The notes under the pieces: model-generated | The model's database searches: none | What the model was told of the DNA's origin: nothing | What the model saw: the letters and a program-made list of their open reading frames with translations, nothing else | Translations under genes and position numbers: made by a program | NCBI GenBank assembly: GCA_015233015.1 | Contig: JADFYO010000037.1 | Span: 1 to 32,309, forward strand | Reading direction: 5' to 3' | From: Nitrospirota bacterium | Lineage (GTDB): Bacteria; Nitrospirota; Thermodesulfovibrionia; Thermodesulfovibrionales; Magnetobacteriaceae | Length of the DNA stretch: 32,309 bases | Shown: positions 32,240-32,309 of the stretch, piece after piece | How positions within the stretch are numbered: the first letter of the stretch is position 1 | Layout of the letters: each line of letters begins with the position of its first letter

Positions 32240-32309
32240 ATGGAAAAATTAGACGGCAGGCAAATAGGTCATAAAGCATTAGAGGAAATAAGAATAAGAG
32301 CAATTCAGC
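32240..32309 (+). CDS. Start of an IS630-family transposase (truncated by the window edge)
   Basis: The frame MEKLDGRQIGHKALEEIR followed by IRAIQ matches the N-terminal start of IS630-type transposases (KxDGRKLxHxxLExxRxRAVQ). It runs open to the last base. An in-frame ATG at 32225 would add five residues. The rest lies outside the window, so intactness is unknown. Confidence 0.6.
   Translation, partial: MEKLDGRQIGHKALEEIRIRAIQ

Noticed and set aside
32085-32303. Hydrophobic 72-residue frame on the minus strand near the right edge
   Set aside because: It overlaps the start of the 469-residue membrane protein and the transposase start in another frame, with no ribosome-binding site.

Overview
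The window reads as a chromosomal segment of a Gram-negative, probably deep-branching bacterium. Clues are a lipoprotein signal, a periplasmic lytic transglycosylase, ZapA/ZapB-type division genes, the futalosine menaquinone route (MqnD), AddAB instead of RecBCD, CheV and PilZ signalling, and frequent GTG starts. The gene mix would fit Nitrospirota, but that is an impression; no rRNA is present to settle it.

Layout. 1-1.94 kb: rplU-rpmA-obgE operon on the minus strand with a good promoter. 1.95-5.1 kb: two minus-strand cell-envelope genes, a metallophosphoesterase lipoprotein and a polytopic membrane protein whose N-terminus is encoded by a dispersed repeat. 5.2-11.1 kb: a tight plus-strand run with a PseG-like hydrolase/glycosyltransferase, a sugar-nucleotide epimerase, an ATP-grasp ligase, a HAD phosphatase, a PseI-type nonulosonate synthase and a BaiN/HI0933-like flavoprotein. 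This looks like part of a surface-sugar pathway, but PseB, PseC, PseH and PseF are not here and the epimerase lacks the usual catalytic Tyr. 11.3-16.0 kb: HIT protein, mqnD, slt-like, zapB-like, zapA, purS and a PilZ protein. 16.1-17.4 kb: a minus-strand DUF6978 + DUF1828/DUF1829 pair that looks like an accessory module. 17.5-21.15 kb: an ICMT-like membrane methyltransferase, a 177-bp inverted-repeat element, tpx, a fused methyltransferase-glycosyltransferase, an Uma2 pseudogene and a 276-bp element with perfect 19-bp terminal inverted repeats. 21.2-27.1 kb: addA-addB. 27.2-29.5 kb: cheV, cbiC and a HAD phosphatase. 29.56 kb: tRNA-Pro(UGG), followed by a decayed accessory region with an IS630-like transposase remnant, a frameshifted HEPN gene, an AT-rich membrane protein and, at the right edge, the start of another IS630-type transposase.

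Three families of small repeats occur: the inverted-repeat element at 18.1-18.3 kb with a second arm at position 10-77; a GC-hairpin repeat present at 5.0 and 11.2 kb; and the TIR element at 20.9-21.15 kb. The most interesting candidates for new biology are the incomplete nonulosonate-like cluster with its ATP-grasp ligase, the DUF6978/DUF1828-1829 pair with a predicted leaderless promoter, and the small repeat elements, one of which has been exapted into a coding N-terminus.
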